Origin: Sclerotiophoma versabilis
Taxonomy: Eukaryota; Ascomycota; Dothideomycetes; Pleosporales; Didymellaceae
DNA: 64,000 bases
Direction: 5' to 3'
Assembly (NCBI GenBank): GCA_012274445.1
Contig: JAAROD010000011.1
Coordinates: forward strand, 806,001-870,000
Shown here piece by piece: positions 10,054-22,066 of the stretch (position 1 is its first letter; each line of letters begins with the position of its first letter). Position numbers and translations under genes: made by a program. Below the pieces are notes generated by a model. It saw nothing but the letters and a program-made list of their open reading frames with translations. It did not search any database and had not been told where the DNA came from.

Positions 10054-11764
10054 CTATCCAGAATAGTTGATGTAGCGAGGGTTAGGCTTCACTGCGCGAC
10101 CTGATCGGCGCGGACCATTCTCCGATGGCGGCAGTGAGTTCGAGGGCGGTGGAAAATGAGGTGCCTGGATATCTCCACCCTGCCTCAGGGACTGGGTGAA
10201 GGCGCTGGGCGGTGGCATTATTTTTGGATCAGAGCGTAACGGGATTTCTTGTGGCGGTTGGGGATTGATTATGTTGGCAAGAACGAAAGATGGAGCGTTG
10301 GATCCAAGGCCTTCATCAGAATACTCGTTGGTGAAGACTTTTGAGGCTTTCAATGACGACCTGGCAGGTAGTGGGATACGACTGAGCGCCTTCTTGATAC
10401 CCACAAGCCGTCCCTTCACAGCATGTTCTTGAATATTGCGAAGTCTGTCCCTCATGCGGCGCATTTCCATATTTTTAGGATCATCCCTAGTGGCTTTGAG
10501 CTTGGCAAGACCCAATTCGCACATGTGATAGCGAGCCTCCCCGCTGATCTCAACACGCCAGTGCACATAGAGACGGACCACGTCAGTGTCACACGTAATA
10601 GACCAATGGCATGTATCAATAGCGGTAGGGTTCAATTTGACTCTCCTGTATAGCCGGAAGAGGTACTCACAGATTGCTGCGCCATCGCGAGCAGCCTAGT
10701 ACATGGCGATCCGCCAGCCATTCCCCATGGAAGTCTTAAACTGGGCTGTTAGAAAAGGTATCAAAGCATCTAGAAGGATGCAAGGTAGCTCTGTGTCCTT
10801 CAGGAGCTTGTCTTCTTCTTCCTCCGTGAAAGGGCATTCCAGGGATTTCGATGATGATTCTGCGATGTCGCGACGTAGATATCCGTTACATGCGTCTGCA
10901 ATAGGTTTGCTGAGCTTGATCTTCCGGTTCTTTAGGTTCATGACGTAATCCTGGCAGAGAAGAGATTCTTGGTCCCAGTAGGTGAGTCTCTCGCCGTCAT
11001 CTTCTGTCGCGCCAGGAAACATGAGATGTGGGCAAAGAATCTTCATGACACTGAGTTCGCTCTTCAATAGCTGGAATTCTTTTGCACGTTCGTTTAGCTT
11101 CTTCACAGAAGGCGAACCGATATCTTGGCGTGCACTGTTGATGATGTTCTTGATGTGAAGGTCTAGCTCTTCAGGGAAGGGCGCTTCGGAGTTTAGGCGC
11201 ACGCCGAAAGCTCGAAGCTCTGACAGATCGTCATAGTTTTTCTGGCTCGTCGTTCTGGTCTTTGATGACCTATTAGATTCGGTATCGGCCGTGATCGTAA
11301 TAGGATGTTCGCTAGAGTTTGTCTGCTGGGTGTGAGCGCGGAGGTTGCACTCGGTTAAAGGGCGGAGAGGAGGAGGTAGCAGGAGCTCGGAAGGACCCTT
11401 TTCGAACGGACTGAGCGAGTCAAACTTGAGTCGGTGGTGAGATCCAGGTGGGTTGCCTTGCTCCTCGAACTGCTGGTGTGGGCTTGAGCAAGGTGGAGGA
11501 GATAAGTAGTCGAGGCACTCTTTCTTGATGCCGTCAACTGAGCGACGTATTAGTGTGTGGAAGTGCATTGAAAGCTCCCAAATTTGGCTCACGTATTGAC
11601 GCCTTGGGCTTTACAGGCCGCCGCCTAGTCTTCTTGTTGGTCTTGTTGACGCGATTCGCGGCTTTGCTGCTGTCGACCTTGATGTTGATGACAAGGCGAC
11701 CACGCCTTAGCTGCGGGCGAGAAGACATAGCTTCAGCAGGCGACCCCATGCCGGAGCTATACAT
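10054..11764 (-). pseudogene. DUF7924-type protein gene with an in-frame stop
   Basis: Exon 1 (11764-11593) and exon 2 (11537-10054) join in phase 1 across a 55-nt intron (GTGAGC...CGCTCAG, branch ACACTAATA). The frame then runs to 10054 but is broken by one TAG at 10696-10698. The continuation is clearly coding: AARDGAAICEYLFRLYRRV, then the conserved TAIDTCHWSITCDTDVVRLYVHW and a basic helix with MRRMRDRLRNIQEHAVKGRL. It matches the intact paralogue at 22067-23461 (TALDMHHWSV...LYLHW...MRRFLRNILDYALQGRV). The N terminus is basic and probably nuclear. The protein family is the fungal DUF7924 as I remember it; function unknown. Translation would stop just before the conserved ARDGAA segment, so this copy is probably inactive unless read through. 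Other possible starts are the ATGs at 11749 and 11728. Confidence 0.7.
10696..10698 (-). other. premature TAG in the first DUF7924-type gene
   Basis: The minus-strand codons are TAC TAG GCT GCT CGC GAT GGC, with coding sequence of the same family on both sides in the same frame. It could be explained by CAG to TAG (a C-to-T change in a CpA context), but any stop codon is one transition from a sense codon. Confidence 0.75.
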
Positions 11765-13144
11765 AAAGTGCTAGTGAGAGAAAAGCGTTTGCGCGCAAGG
11801 CTGCAGCGGGTGACTTCGATTGTTCATGCTCGTGAGCCGGACGGGACAATGGCGGGGCAGGAAAATAACGACATCGAATGGGCCCAGCCTGCTATCTGAG
11901 AACCATCATCAAGAGGGCCGAAGAGAAATTATGATGGATATGCTTGAGCAGTAGAAGACGCGCGTGGTGATGTTGTGGAGAGAGTGCGTCCGAACGTCCG
12001 AACTCGTGGCTTCGATGCTTGTGGACCCTAGATTCGTTCTGACTTTCGCATCGTCTACCTCATCATCATCACATTACACCTTCTGAACCAACACGAAGAC
12101 AAGCCGCCGCCGCTATGTATATCATTCCATGCATCTATTCAGACCTTAAAAGCCTGCAAACGTTGATTTGGCGCTCAGCGAAATACTAGTACCTAACCCA
12201 GTCCAAGGAGACTCCTTCGCAAGTGAATGACCATCAATAGCGTCTTTCCGCCGCACCTTTATTTTTCTCCTTCTGTACAAAGCTGGATGGCTGGATCAAC
12301 GCTGATATTCTAGCATACGTTGATAGCTCTAAAATTTCAATCATGGGTGAGAACTACGAGTCTGACCCGTGTCGTCGAGATATCGAAATCTCACCAACTC
12401 GCCACTGACCGAATCTCCACACTCTAAGCACTCGCTAACATCGTATAAAGAGGCACAGCGCGATAAAAGAGGGAACGAGAACAGCTAGCATCATCACTGA
12501 TATGCATCGTTCCGAAACATCCGATCACTGCACTATAACCTTGTTCGTCTCATATGTCAGCGCAGTCGTGAAAAGAAGGATTTGATCTTCTCCCCGATCT
12601 CTCGGACCAAAGCGTGAACATTGATCTCCATTACTTACAAATTTACAAACTGAACAAGCCACTAAGATTCCTCCGACATCTGGGATAGGCATCTGTCGGA
12701 AATCGGTCAAAGAGAGGCAGGTGCAAGAGAACCGAGATAAAAAATCTTCAGGATGCCTGGGAACCTAAGTTTGCAAGCCATCTTGAGTCCTGATGTCGCC
12801 CTTGGTTGCACAGATATCACAAGAGATCTGGATGGACTGTGGAACATTGGATCAACTGTTTGGCGGTGTGCATGACAATATCATTCACATAGTACTTTTC
12901 AAGAAAAGGAGCGAGTTTGGTGTTCATATTCGGTGTTCACCCGACTAAGCTCCCTTCCCTTGCGATTAAACCCATCTTGACCCGCCACACCTTCGTCCCG
13001 CCCCTGTCTTCTTCACTTGCGTTGCTGCCTTGGGTCGCCTCACACAGAGCCTAATTTAATAATTCGCTATCATCGACTTCCTCACATTCTTCTTGTCGCT
13101 GGTCAGCGCTCTTTATCCGAGTGTAGCAGGCCAACCTCTCTACA
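11765..13144. other. divergent intergenic region between the DUF7924-type gene and its neighbour
   Basis: About 1.4 kb between two divergently oriented genes. It presumably contains both promoters. No further gene was found. Confidence 0.4.
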
Positions 13145-15128
13145 ATGACTCGAAAGGTATGCGCTGCCCTAACGCAGCCAATTCTCAATTATCTGACAAT
13201 CTGAAGGCACATCTGTCGACCAGACAATCCGCGAAATCCGCGCAAAATGCTGTTCAGACCCCACCGCCATTGATCGCAAACTCGAAGCGCACTAGAACGG
13301 ACGGAACTGCGTCTTCACCCCATATCATTGACTCAGACAGCGAAGAAGAGGATTCAATCAAGATCGCTACGCCAAGCAAGAAACGCGCCAAAACTGCTAG
13401 TACCTCGGAAGAGTCTCCAGAGCTTGACTCTGACAGCTCGGACGGCGAGTCCCCAATCAATCGTGTCGCAGCGAGGAAGACTGCCGCACATAATACCGTA
13501 ATGACGAGCTTAGGCACTGTAGCTTGTGAGGTTCTTAACACACAGAATTTCCCGCTGGTTTTGTCTGCAAAAAGAATCTCGTGTCCGCATACCTACTCCT
13601 CAGCGACGGTCCCCTCGCCCCACAGCACTAGCAGAGAAGCCAGCTCGTGCTCGACACCAGCACATGACCCTTATACTCCCCTACCTGTGCCGGACCGGAC
13701 CTTAATCTACGGCTTGCAGACTAATTTGACGCCAGTATTCACATCCATACAATTCGCCGGATCGTCTCCCCCCTCTTCCAACCCATTCTTAACAAACTCC
13801 CTGCCCCGGCATCGTGTGTCCACCCCGGATCGCTTGTTCACAAACATGAGACTTTCAGAGGTGAACAAGCTGATTCTTTCAACGGGAAAGGTTGGAAAAG
13901 GAGAGGCTAGGCGCGGGTTGAGAGCGAACCGTAGCTCACAGACAAAGAGCGATAGAAGTAAGACGAAGCAGGTGATTCGGAGGCGGCTGTTCGAGAAAAT
14001 GATCAGATGGTCGGGGATGGAGTTGTAGACGTTACTGATTTTACAGGTGGTGGGGCAGTGCAAGAAAGTGGTCGAGCAGCTGATGATGAGTCCGGTGGAG
14101 TTAGTGTTCATGCTAGTGGTAATATGGAGTGCGAAGGCGATGATAGCGAAGGTACAATAATCGGCAACTCTGAAGACAAGTACGCTGCGTCTCCAGCTGT
14201 GGCAAAAAAGATGAGAATGGATGATGTGGTGAGTCCACTCCGTTGACTCATAATACTCCTACTAACAGACGTGCAGCATGCTCAACGCGACCGAATTATT
14301 CCTGCTAAAGACCAATCGGTCTCTCAAGCATCCGCTCCGCGAAAAGGGACTGTAGGTCCACAATCTCAAATCGGCCACACCGCCCGCCCGACCCCAGCAA
14401 CCGAAGTCGTCGACCTCACTGCAGACGCTGCCACCCCAAAACCAACCACTCCTCATCCTGGCAGCATCTCCCCCGCCGCCCGCCTCTTTCCCGAGCTCTC
14501 ATCCTCACTCCCCCCTTTAGAACGCCCAGAGTATAAACAAGCTCGTGAAGTCGCCTTTCTGAAAGGGTTCACAACGCAGTGGTGGGCCGGCCCGCTCTCC
14601 ATTCTGTCCGCCATCACGTGGGTAAACAACGCACTGCACCCGCAGATCCCGCGCTTCACCTCCATCGAAGGTAGACAGCGTTTGATGTCTCTCTCCGCCC
14701 AGGGAAAACTGGCGATCAGACATGAGCTGGTTTACCACTTGGACCAGGACCCTGGCGCTGATGCGCCAGCCACAGCCGCATCATCTTCGGGCGGGGAGGG
14801 TGAAGGGTATGTGAGTACTGCGAAGCAGTTGGCGCAAGAGTTACGGAAGGCCGAGTTCGCGCAGGTGAAGAGCCCGTTTGGAAAGATTTCTGAGAAACGA
14901 TATCAGAGATTAGAGATTCTACTGTACTCGGCGGTGAAGATGGAGGAATCATTGTTTAACAAAAGTGAGGAGGAAACTTTGTGGCGGTGTACCGAGGCGC
15001 TGAATAGGTGGATGGGAGAAGATGACAGGTTCACTTTGAAAGAAGTGAGTGCCGCTTTCGTGTACCTTGCGAAGTTGGGCAAGGTGGTGTTGGAGAGGGA
15101 TATCGTTAGGCTGAAGTATCTGGACTAG
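13145..15128 (+). CDS. disordered basic/acidic protein with NRVAAR motif, four exons
   Basis: Four exons can be joined in frame: 13145-13156 (MTRK), 13207-13957, 14047-14228 and 14277-15128, giving 598 residues. The introns are 50 nt (GTATGC...CTGAAG), 89 nt (GTAAGA...TTTACAG) and 48 nt (GTGAGT...GTGCAG, branch CTACTAAC). The first 300 residues are low complexity: acidic serine blocks (IIDSDSEEEDS, SSDGESPINRVAAR) next to basic stretches (SKKRAKTAS) that look like nuclear localisation signals. The last 200 residues are predicted helical (FTTQWWAGPLSILSAITWVNN...KLGKVVLERDIVRLKYLD) and may be a folded domain I do not recognise. The motif SSDGESPINRVAAR recurs as SSDDEPLNNRVAAR in the gene at 23719-25542. 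Each of the two sits beside a DUF7924-type gene. Function unknown. Confidence 0.62.
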
Positions 15129-17415
15129 GGGGGCAAGGGGCTTGCTTGGGTACTGGGCGACATCGATGATTGCTGGGCATGCTACATGTGTGGAAAGGCC
15201 CGTATGACTCGTAGTTTGAATGATAAAGGTGCGTTTGCTAGACGATAGGAAAAGGTTAAGAGTATTTGCTACCTGTTTGCGTGATATTTCCAAACGGTGT
15301 TTGGTGCAGCTTCTTGCAGCATGAGGTCAGGCTACTGTGCACTGGGTTTCTTAGACTCGGCGGTAGAGGAACTCTCTGGCTTCCGGGTGACCATTTGTCC
15401 AGTAACTACTATGTTTTCGAATCTGGACGTCTTACCAAGAGCAAGCGTGCTGTTCCTTGTCTTGGAGTGGCGGATCTTGCCACTGGGCACTCTTGAAAGA
15501 CTGCAAATGCGGAGGCTCATGCTGACGTCGGGCATGACGAATGGAATCGTAGCAACGATACAACTCGAATAGTCTAGCCTGAAATATGAATCGTTTTGGA
15601 AGTTGGTAACACCTAGGGTAATCACGTGATGTTTCTGGGTAGTCATATCGACCAACAGGTAACTGACCAGATTCAGGTTTTCATTCAACATTCGTTCGTA
15701 TGGCAGAGAATTACCTACCTACACATCCCTTGGGTAGTCAATCGAGAATCTTGGTGCGCCGATAAAGTTAAGTAAACCCGTCATCGCCGCTGGTCCCAGC
15801 TTTGGGTCTGAGGATGCTCAATTCTACGATGCCTAGAGCTCGATCTGCAGCCCTTTAAGAATCTACCGGTAGCAGCCAGTGGTAAACCGCAATTTCGACA
15901 TCTAAGCAAACCTGTTCGCTTTATCCTAGATAAGACTGCAATCGATTCATCTGTGTTCGCCTAATATTGGATAATCAACCTTCATAGAATTAATGACTCG
16001 CGGCAATTGCTCTGTCGTAATGCATTGCGATCGAATCGGTTTTGTACCTGACGGAATCTCTAGCGTGATTCCTAGCTTATTCGAGGCTAGGAATGGGCCC
16101 TAATGCTGTCAACCACAACATTTCACGCGGCAACTAACACTAGCTCCTTCTCGTGATCCGGTGTCGCGAATACTGCTGCCAGCTCGTCAAACCCGATGCG
16201 ACACTTGCATCTACTATCCACAGCCCGCAAGCTTCGGCCGTTCCGTTCCCTAATTGTGTGATCCCTTGTACATCGGATTGAACTCGAAATTGTGGACAAG
16301 CGGTTCTGAGCGATCGTCTATGAGCCATGCTCAGGCCTATGTCCAATTTATGGTTTATCGTTGATAACACGAATCATCGTCCAAGGTACATTGCCTTGTC
16401 CTATCAAAACTACTTCCCCTTGATACACCTAACCTATGCTGTACGCTAGAGCGGAAGACTTGACCTAGAGTCAAGCATCTAGGCAACAGCTTGCCAAAAA
16501 CAGATAAACTCGTTGCTGTTGATGAGAGCTTGGAAGCAGCAAGAGCATGGGTGCAAGTAAACCATACGTATTCCCAGATCATGCGGTATCAGACCGAGAG
16601 GCGCATCTACATTAGCCAAGCCGAAGCGCACGCTTTATTGCTGATTGTTGGGAATTCGACCTTATCCGGATTAACCGCGGTTAATACCAATATATCGTTG
16701 CAGACACCTTTTGTGCAGTTAATGTACTCGTGCACACCTCTCCTGCCGGCCAGCCAGCGTCACCAAGCTGTTTCTGTGTTCGCGAAGACCAGCTTATTTC
16801 CTCCAAACATCGCTCGAGCGTCTTTCCTAAATCTATCAAGTGTAAGATCGCTCATTCTTTGCAAGCATCACTTTGCCAATGTGTTCTGTCAGTAGGTAGC
16901 GAATAGCTTGCCTTGTAGAGGTCGCTGCAGCAGCCGAGGTAGTGACGGTTTGGGATGGAGAATCCAGCTAGCCGTCTCGCTAATGCCCCACTGCTGCAGC
17001 CGTCAGAACAAATGTCACCCGCTTTTAGTTAGCTCGTCAGCACTGACTCCTTTCTAGCATGTTACTTGCATCATCGACGGTTCCTTGCTGGGGCGCACTA
17101 GCTCCACTCCATGCCTCTTCCCCATACGTTCACTACACAAGCGATACTCAAGGTTCGGTAGACAAGCACGCCAACCAGCGAGCAACCCTACCCCTCCTCC
17201 AGAGATGTTGGTGATTGTGATCATGTGCGATGTGTGGAACGCTAGTGTTGAATGAGCGCTACACCATGTTCATGCTCTAGTCAAGCAGTTCAACAATTTT
17301 CGCTTAAAGCTCATCTTCGATTTGTAGGTCCATGTTTTCGACATCGACCTTGTCGAGCGAGCTTTACTATCCCCAAGAGCTTGACCAAGCCTGTGCTACA
17401 CCTTTACCCGACGTC
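15129..17415. other. intergenic, no gene supported
   Basis: 2.3 kb. A 119-codon minus-strand frame (15691-15332) is open but has no recognisable motif and no splice context I trust. Nothing else could be supported. Confidence 0.35.
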
Positions 17416-18081
17416 ATGTTGCGAAAGCCGCTCACACTCGTATCCGCAACGCCATCCGCGTTCGCGCGGATGAACCGCATAGCCTTATCCTTGAAGGGCA
17501 TCCCGTTTGAAGTTCAGAATGAGATCCCCTGGGAGTCTAAAACCGTTACGCCGAGATACAATCCACTCGAAAAGCTCCCAATTCTGCTTTTCCCGGACGA
17601 CCGACCGCCAGTATACGAGAGCGCGCACATTCAGAACTACATTGTTGAAAAGTATGTTGACAAGGGTGCTCTGCTACTTCCTGGCGACCTAGATGGCAAC
17701 CTTCTCGCCAAGCAAATTGTTGCCTTAAGCGTGGGAAGCATGGACGCGTTAGTGTTGAGTGGGTGGGAGATGCGCAGGAAGAAAGAGCAGCAGAATCAAA
17801 AGTGGATTGAACGGCAGATGCGGAAGATTGATGGGTCAATGCGGGCTTTCGATGACTACGTTCAAGCCGCCAAAGGCAGTCCCTATGTGTTAGGCAAGGA
17901 GATCACCATTGCAGATATCGGCATTATGTGTGCAGTAGGAGGTCACGACTTCGTTGGGATACGGCCCAAGTGGAAGATGCAGTATCCGGCATTGAGTGAA
18001 TACTTTGATCGATTGAACCAGCTCCAAGTGTTCCAGGACACGAAACTGGTCATGTTCGACATCACTGAGGAGGTTGTCTAA
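17416..18081 (+). CDS. glutathione S-transferase-like protein
   Basis: Single exon, 221 residues from the ATG at 17416. Upstream in-frame codons exist to 17332, but this ATG directly precedes the first thioredoxin-fold strand (LTLVSATPSAFARMNRIALSLKGIPFEV). The N-terminal glutathione-binding lobe shows NPLEKLPILLF with the cis-Pro and VYESAHIQNYIVEKY with the Glu-Ser pair. The C-terminal helical lobe contains GKEITIADIGIMCAV, the N-capping box of GSTs. It should conjugate glutathione to small electrophiles in the cytosol; the substrate cannot be told. No transport or biosynthetic gene lies beside it. Confidence 0.85.
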   Translation: MLRKPLTLVSATPSAFARMNRIALSLKGIPFEVQNEIPWESKTVTPRYNPLEKLPILLFPDDRPPVYESAHIQNYIVEKYVDKGALLLPGDLDGNLLAKQIVALSVGSMDALVLSGWEMRRKKEQQNQKWIERQMRKIDGSMRAFDDYVQAAKGSPYVLGKEITIADIGIMCAVGGHDFVGIRPKWKMQYPALSEYFDRLNQLQVFQDTKLVMFDITEEVV

Positions 18082-18810
18082 GGACGCTGCGATGTTGAAC
18101 TGCTTATAAAGAAGGGCCATTACTCAAGGATTCTAGCAGGCAGCTTTGTAAGGAGTACCAATTTTCCCGTTAGGCTACTTCTGAGGCCTGCGATCACACT
18201 GCAAAATCAGTAATTGCCCGTAAATCATTCGTCGTTGTTGTATGAGTAAGCTCATCCATAACTCATTTTCTACAGCTACTCTCTGAAGTCTATACTATTC
18301 CCGATCTACTTTTCTAGGCATTGAGGCTGTTTCGTTGTCTTGCAGGCCACGCAATCTCCCAGCATATCTCGTACCGATCATTCCTCCATCTTGACGTCGG
18401 TTGCACTACCTCAGACCAGGGTCGACTGAAGATGTCCCGATATCTGCTGACTCGTCGCTCAAAGCCAACAATAATCATGCCATTAGGATGATATGCCTCC
18501 TACCCTGGAGCAGAGCACCAACTTTGCGAAAGGATGCTTGTTAGTATGACATCGTTGGTTCTCGACAGCATATCTGACACATCCTGGTATATGAAAACAT
18601 ATCAGTTGGCGTGCAACATCCATTCTCTAAATTCCGGCGGCGATAGGTAGAGTCACATCTTGGGATTCGTTTGGATTCTGTGTATTTGTGCGTCCTCGAA
18701 ACAACGGAGTGGGCTTGAGAGAAATTGCGATTCTAACCTAGCGTCCAGTCTACCAGCAAGTGCATTGAGATACACCACGCGATTCCGCAACGTAAGAAGC
18801 ACTCATAGCA
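18082..18810. other. intergenic between GST and the convergent proline-rich gene
   Basis: The two genes are convergent. No other feature was recognised. Confidence 0.35.
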
Positions 18811-19503
18811 TTACTCAGTGCTAGAAATGTCGTCCGTGTTCAATGAAGTTTTCTTTACTCTGCCCGCCTTCGTCATTGGCGACCCAGTCGCAGCATTCAC
18901 CTTCTTCGTCCCACCACTCTTGCTGGGCAACCAGACTGCCGCATTTAAGATCCCAGTGGCTCCTGACGCACGGATCTTCTCCAAGGTTTTCTCAACGTTC
19001 AAGTCCACCAACTTCCTCAGAAGGTCACTGGGCCTCGGCGGCGGTCTGAGCAACGCACTCGTGTCATCCTTCTGCGCCCTGAGCACGTGCATGGGTATGC
19101 AGATTACTCGGTCAAGTGGGAGAGACTTCTTTTTGCGACCGCGGCTAGATTTGGAGGGCGTTTTGACTGGTGTTGTGGGCGTTGTGCGTGTGCGCTTCTT
19201 TGGCTTCATGGGCTCGGACGTTGAATCATACTCGAAGAGGGAGCGCTTTCGTGGCTCGCATAGTGCTATAGGTGTCACTGGTAGGCGTGGAGTTGCGGGC
19301 GTGGGCGGCGTGGGCGGCGTGGGCGACTTGGGCTGTGTCTGTGGCTTAGGAGTACTGGGATCAAAAGATGACGAAATGTTGTTAATTGGTGGCGGTGGTT
19401 GAGGTCGTGCTGTGAAGCGGTTAACTGGTGTGGCCAACAACGCGTGTGACGCCAGGAGAGCGGTCTCCATCAAAGCGGTCTCTGCTGCTGATGATTTCCG
19501 CAT
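18811..19503 (-). CDS. proline-rich basic protein, probably nuclear
   Basis: Single open frame on the minus strand. I chose the ATG at 19503 (MRKSSAAETALMETALL), giving 230 residues; the frame is open back to 19605 with a hydrophobic stretch that could be an alternative N terminus. The middle is rich in Pro and Thr (SPTPPTPPTPATP), followed by basic clusters (KPKKRTRTT, SSRGRKKKSLPLD) typical of nuclear localisation or AT-hook-like DNA contacts. A predicted helix, DLLRKLVDLNVEKTLEKIRA, lies in the last third. No domain recognised. It shares its low-complexity style with the two NRVAAR-containing proteins on either side. Confidence 0.5.
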   Translation of the reverse strand: MRKSSAAETALMETALLASHALLATPVNRFTARPQPPPPINNISSSFDPSTPKPQTQPKSPTPPTPPTPATPRLPVTPIALCEPRKRSLFEYDSTSEPMKPKKRTRTTPTTPVKTPSKSSRGRKKKSLPLDRVICIPMHVLRAQKDDTSALLRPPPRPSDLLRKLVDLNVEKTLEKIRASGATGILNAAVWLPSKSGGTKKVNAATGSPMTKAGRVKKTSLNTDDISSTE

Positions 19504-19605
19504 CTTGGTTTTGCGTGAAAAGCCGTTTATTAGAGGAAGATTAGAAGCCCACAAGATGATGAGGAATTGGAAGGAGGAGGGAGGGTAACAAAGAACCGTG
19601 GGCAC

Positions 19606-20772
19606 TTGATTTCACCTCGACTTGCGACCCTAACGGCCATGAACAACGCTCTACTGCTCACAGTGAACATCTCATGTTAGATGGAACGTCTCTCGCTAGG
19701 TCATCGAACAGATCTTCGCACTTTATGTGGTTAATAAAGATCCAGCCGTCGGCCAAGTCCAGAAGCGGAGGGGACTAGGTTCTCAAAGACTTCAATCCTG
19801 CGTCACGGTCATTGAGAACCATTTACTTGTTAGTTTGAGCACAACAGGACAGGATCGCGAGCACCGCTAACCGCTCTGTTTATTATTCACCCTCAGATGA
19901 AGAATATATCAGTTCCCACTTCAGGGTTCAATGGTAGTATACACCTGACAGCAAGTCATCACAAAATCATGCAATCAGGCCTTTGTGTCTGCATTGAAAT
20001 GAATTGTAACGCGTGACAACATCCGGGGGGTATCGGAGCATCTGTTTCAGCATTTGTTCATCTGATTGATCTTTGATTGGCAGGCGGATAACCAGAAATA
20101 GTGCCAGGTGAAGGTGCCGTGCGAAAATGCAAACCCAATCCCGTCGAACATGCTCTACAGTAGCAAAGAGGTCAGACAGATACCACAATGGGATCATGGC
20201 AAGTCGGCGAGTGTTGGCTACTGGCATGGACAGCACAGTGTCGTGACTACGTAGGTGAGCTTCCGCATTGTCAGCTCCTGGATCGAGAGACTACAGTGGA
20301 TAGCGTAGAAGGTGGCTCGAGCGAGGCCAATGAATGTTGATAGTAACAGCTGATTCCCCCGAGCGTCCCACAGCAAGATGGGACGCATTGATGTGGAAAA
20401 TCATGAGAATATCGTGCATCGTCTAATCGGCCTCTTCCTACTCGTTTTGTAGGCTATTCTTGTCAGCCTACATCGAGGTATCGTAGGACCAACAGTGCTA
20501 GTCATGTCACAGACTCCAGACTAGCGCAATGATTCTTCATGCAAGAGAGTTGCACGGCGTTTGGTGCAGAGAGCCGTATAGCAGAACCTTATGGCTGTGA
20601 GGCCATTTACGTGATCGGAGGGCATCAGATGAGCATAGAAAACGTGTTAAAGTTCTCGGTACTATGTGGCCTATTGCAGTCGAGTTCCGCTGTAACGTTG
20701 TTTGATGTGGAGTGTATAACGAGATTATATTTTAATAATTTGTTCCCTCCTTCATCAAATCAGCAACAGTAA
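19606..20772. other. intergenic upstream of tRNA-Lys
   Basis: No gene supported. The last 25 bases before the tRNA (TCATCAAATCAGCAACA) are shared with the second tRNA-Lys locus at 40515. Confidence 0.4.
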
Positions 20773-20845
20773 GCCCGGCTGGCACAATCGGTAGCGCGTG
20801 AGACTCTTAATCTCAAGGTTGTGGGTTCGAGCCCCACGTCGGGCT
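20773..20845 (+). tRNA. tRNA-Lys (CUU)
   Basis: A full cloverleaf is visible. The acceptor GCCCGGC pairs with GTCGGGC, the anticodon stem is TGAGA/TCTCA with loop CTCTTAA (anticodon CTT), and the T-arm is GTGGG-TTCGAGC-CCCAC. There is no intron. The intact B box GGTTCGAGCCC contrasts with the interrupted copy at 40515. Confidence 0.95.
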
Positions 20846-21060
20846 TTCAGCTTTCTTTTTGTCTCGATCTCATCCTGATCGGCCTTCAGGTTATCGAGAT
20901 ATCCTTGGTTGAAGTTTTTGCTGGCGGGATTTGTGGTGAAGGTCTGTGCTGCGCTAGTCAGCTAGCGTCTAATAAGCGAAGCCTGTGCGCGCACCACCGT
21001 ACGCACCACCGGCCATGGGCCTCACACGTGGTCGGGCTTTCAAGCTTTCTTTGTATCTTT
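20846..21060 (+). repeat. flank duplicated with the second tRNA-Lys locus, plus partial third tRNA end
   Basis: Sequence after the tRNA (GATCGGCC..CAGGTT.TCGAG.TA and further) resembles that after the second copy at 40641-40780. Near 21022-21050 the words CACGTGGTCGGGCTTTC and AGCTTTCTTTG echo the tRNA 3' end and its flank, suggesting a partial tandem copy. Confidence 0.55.
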
Positions 21061-22066
21061 GCAGCTTGTTCGTAGCTGCTACGATTGTCAAGGTGTTATC
21101 CGACGAAGTGCGTGGGAATTCTTAATGGTTGCAGACTGTAGGGGCCTGTGCGCCGAACATGGCAGAATACCGCTGCTGACAGGCAAACAAGCAACGATGA
21201 CTACCATGACTGAGGCTGGCTCAAGCACCGCGCGCGTCAACTCAGTCCGCTATGGGCAATCACTTCACCGATCGGTTTTGTGTCGCTGAATCTAGCACTG
21301 CCATTTACAGCCGAGTGGTGTACAGTCGATCGAGCCTGTCGCACAAGACTTCGTTAAGAGACGTTCGTTGAGTTGGCATACCGTACCTGGACTGAGCCTC
21401 CCGGCAGACTTGGAGCGGTCGTGCTGGAGCACAGCGGTCGCTGGATACGTGGAGAAGGCACACAACCTGTAACTCTCCGCTGATAGGTCTCATAATGACA
21501 GTGTGTAATGTGAAGTCAGGGCAGGGGGCAGCAGTAACACCCACACGTAACCATAAAGAAGCCCTCGAACATCACCGGCACATCAACAAAGAGCTAGATC
21601 AGTGACATCGTATACTGATAAACACTTTACTCGCATGGCGGGCGACTGCTTAAGAATATCCATCACGAACCAGGAGCGACAGTTAGGGATACATCAAGGA
21701 ATCAGGCCATTGAACCTTCGATCAGGCACTTCTGGGACCTCGAGGTGTCTACAATGGAATTATCAAAGCAGCTCATATTCTCCTCGTGCAGGTTCGTCTC
21801 ATGTGCTGCGACCAAGCTCATCTCCTCGATGAGAAGCTGAGACTTCATTTCAAAGACTTGAGCGACGATCCAGAATAGAGCGAACCAGCATCGTCTTGAG
21901 ATGGTTGACCGCAGATGTGAGGCTGTTCGTGGTCGCACCTCGGTCATAACGCTAGCGCGATTTTAATCACCGGTACCTGCATCTTTGCCCAGCGTGCTGC
22001 AACCTAAACAAACAGAGGGTGACGGCCAGTTCTCTCACCTGCACCTCACAAACGCTCGCCGCCAAG
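21061..22066. other. intergenic, no gene seen
   Basis: Only short open frames. It presumably includes the promoter of the intact DUF7924-type gene. Confidence 0.35.

Noticed and set aside
10054..11592. Two separate genes at 10054-10635 and 10696-11592
   Set aside because: They share one frame, are separated by a single stop, and together match the intact paralogue end to end.
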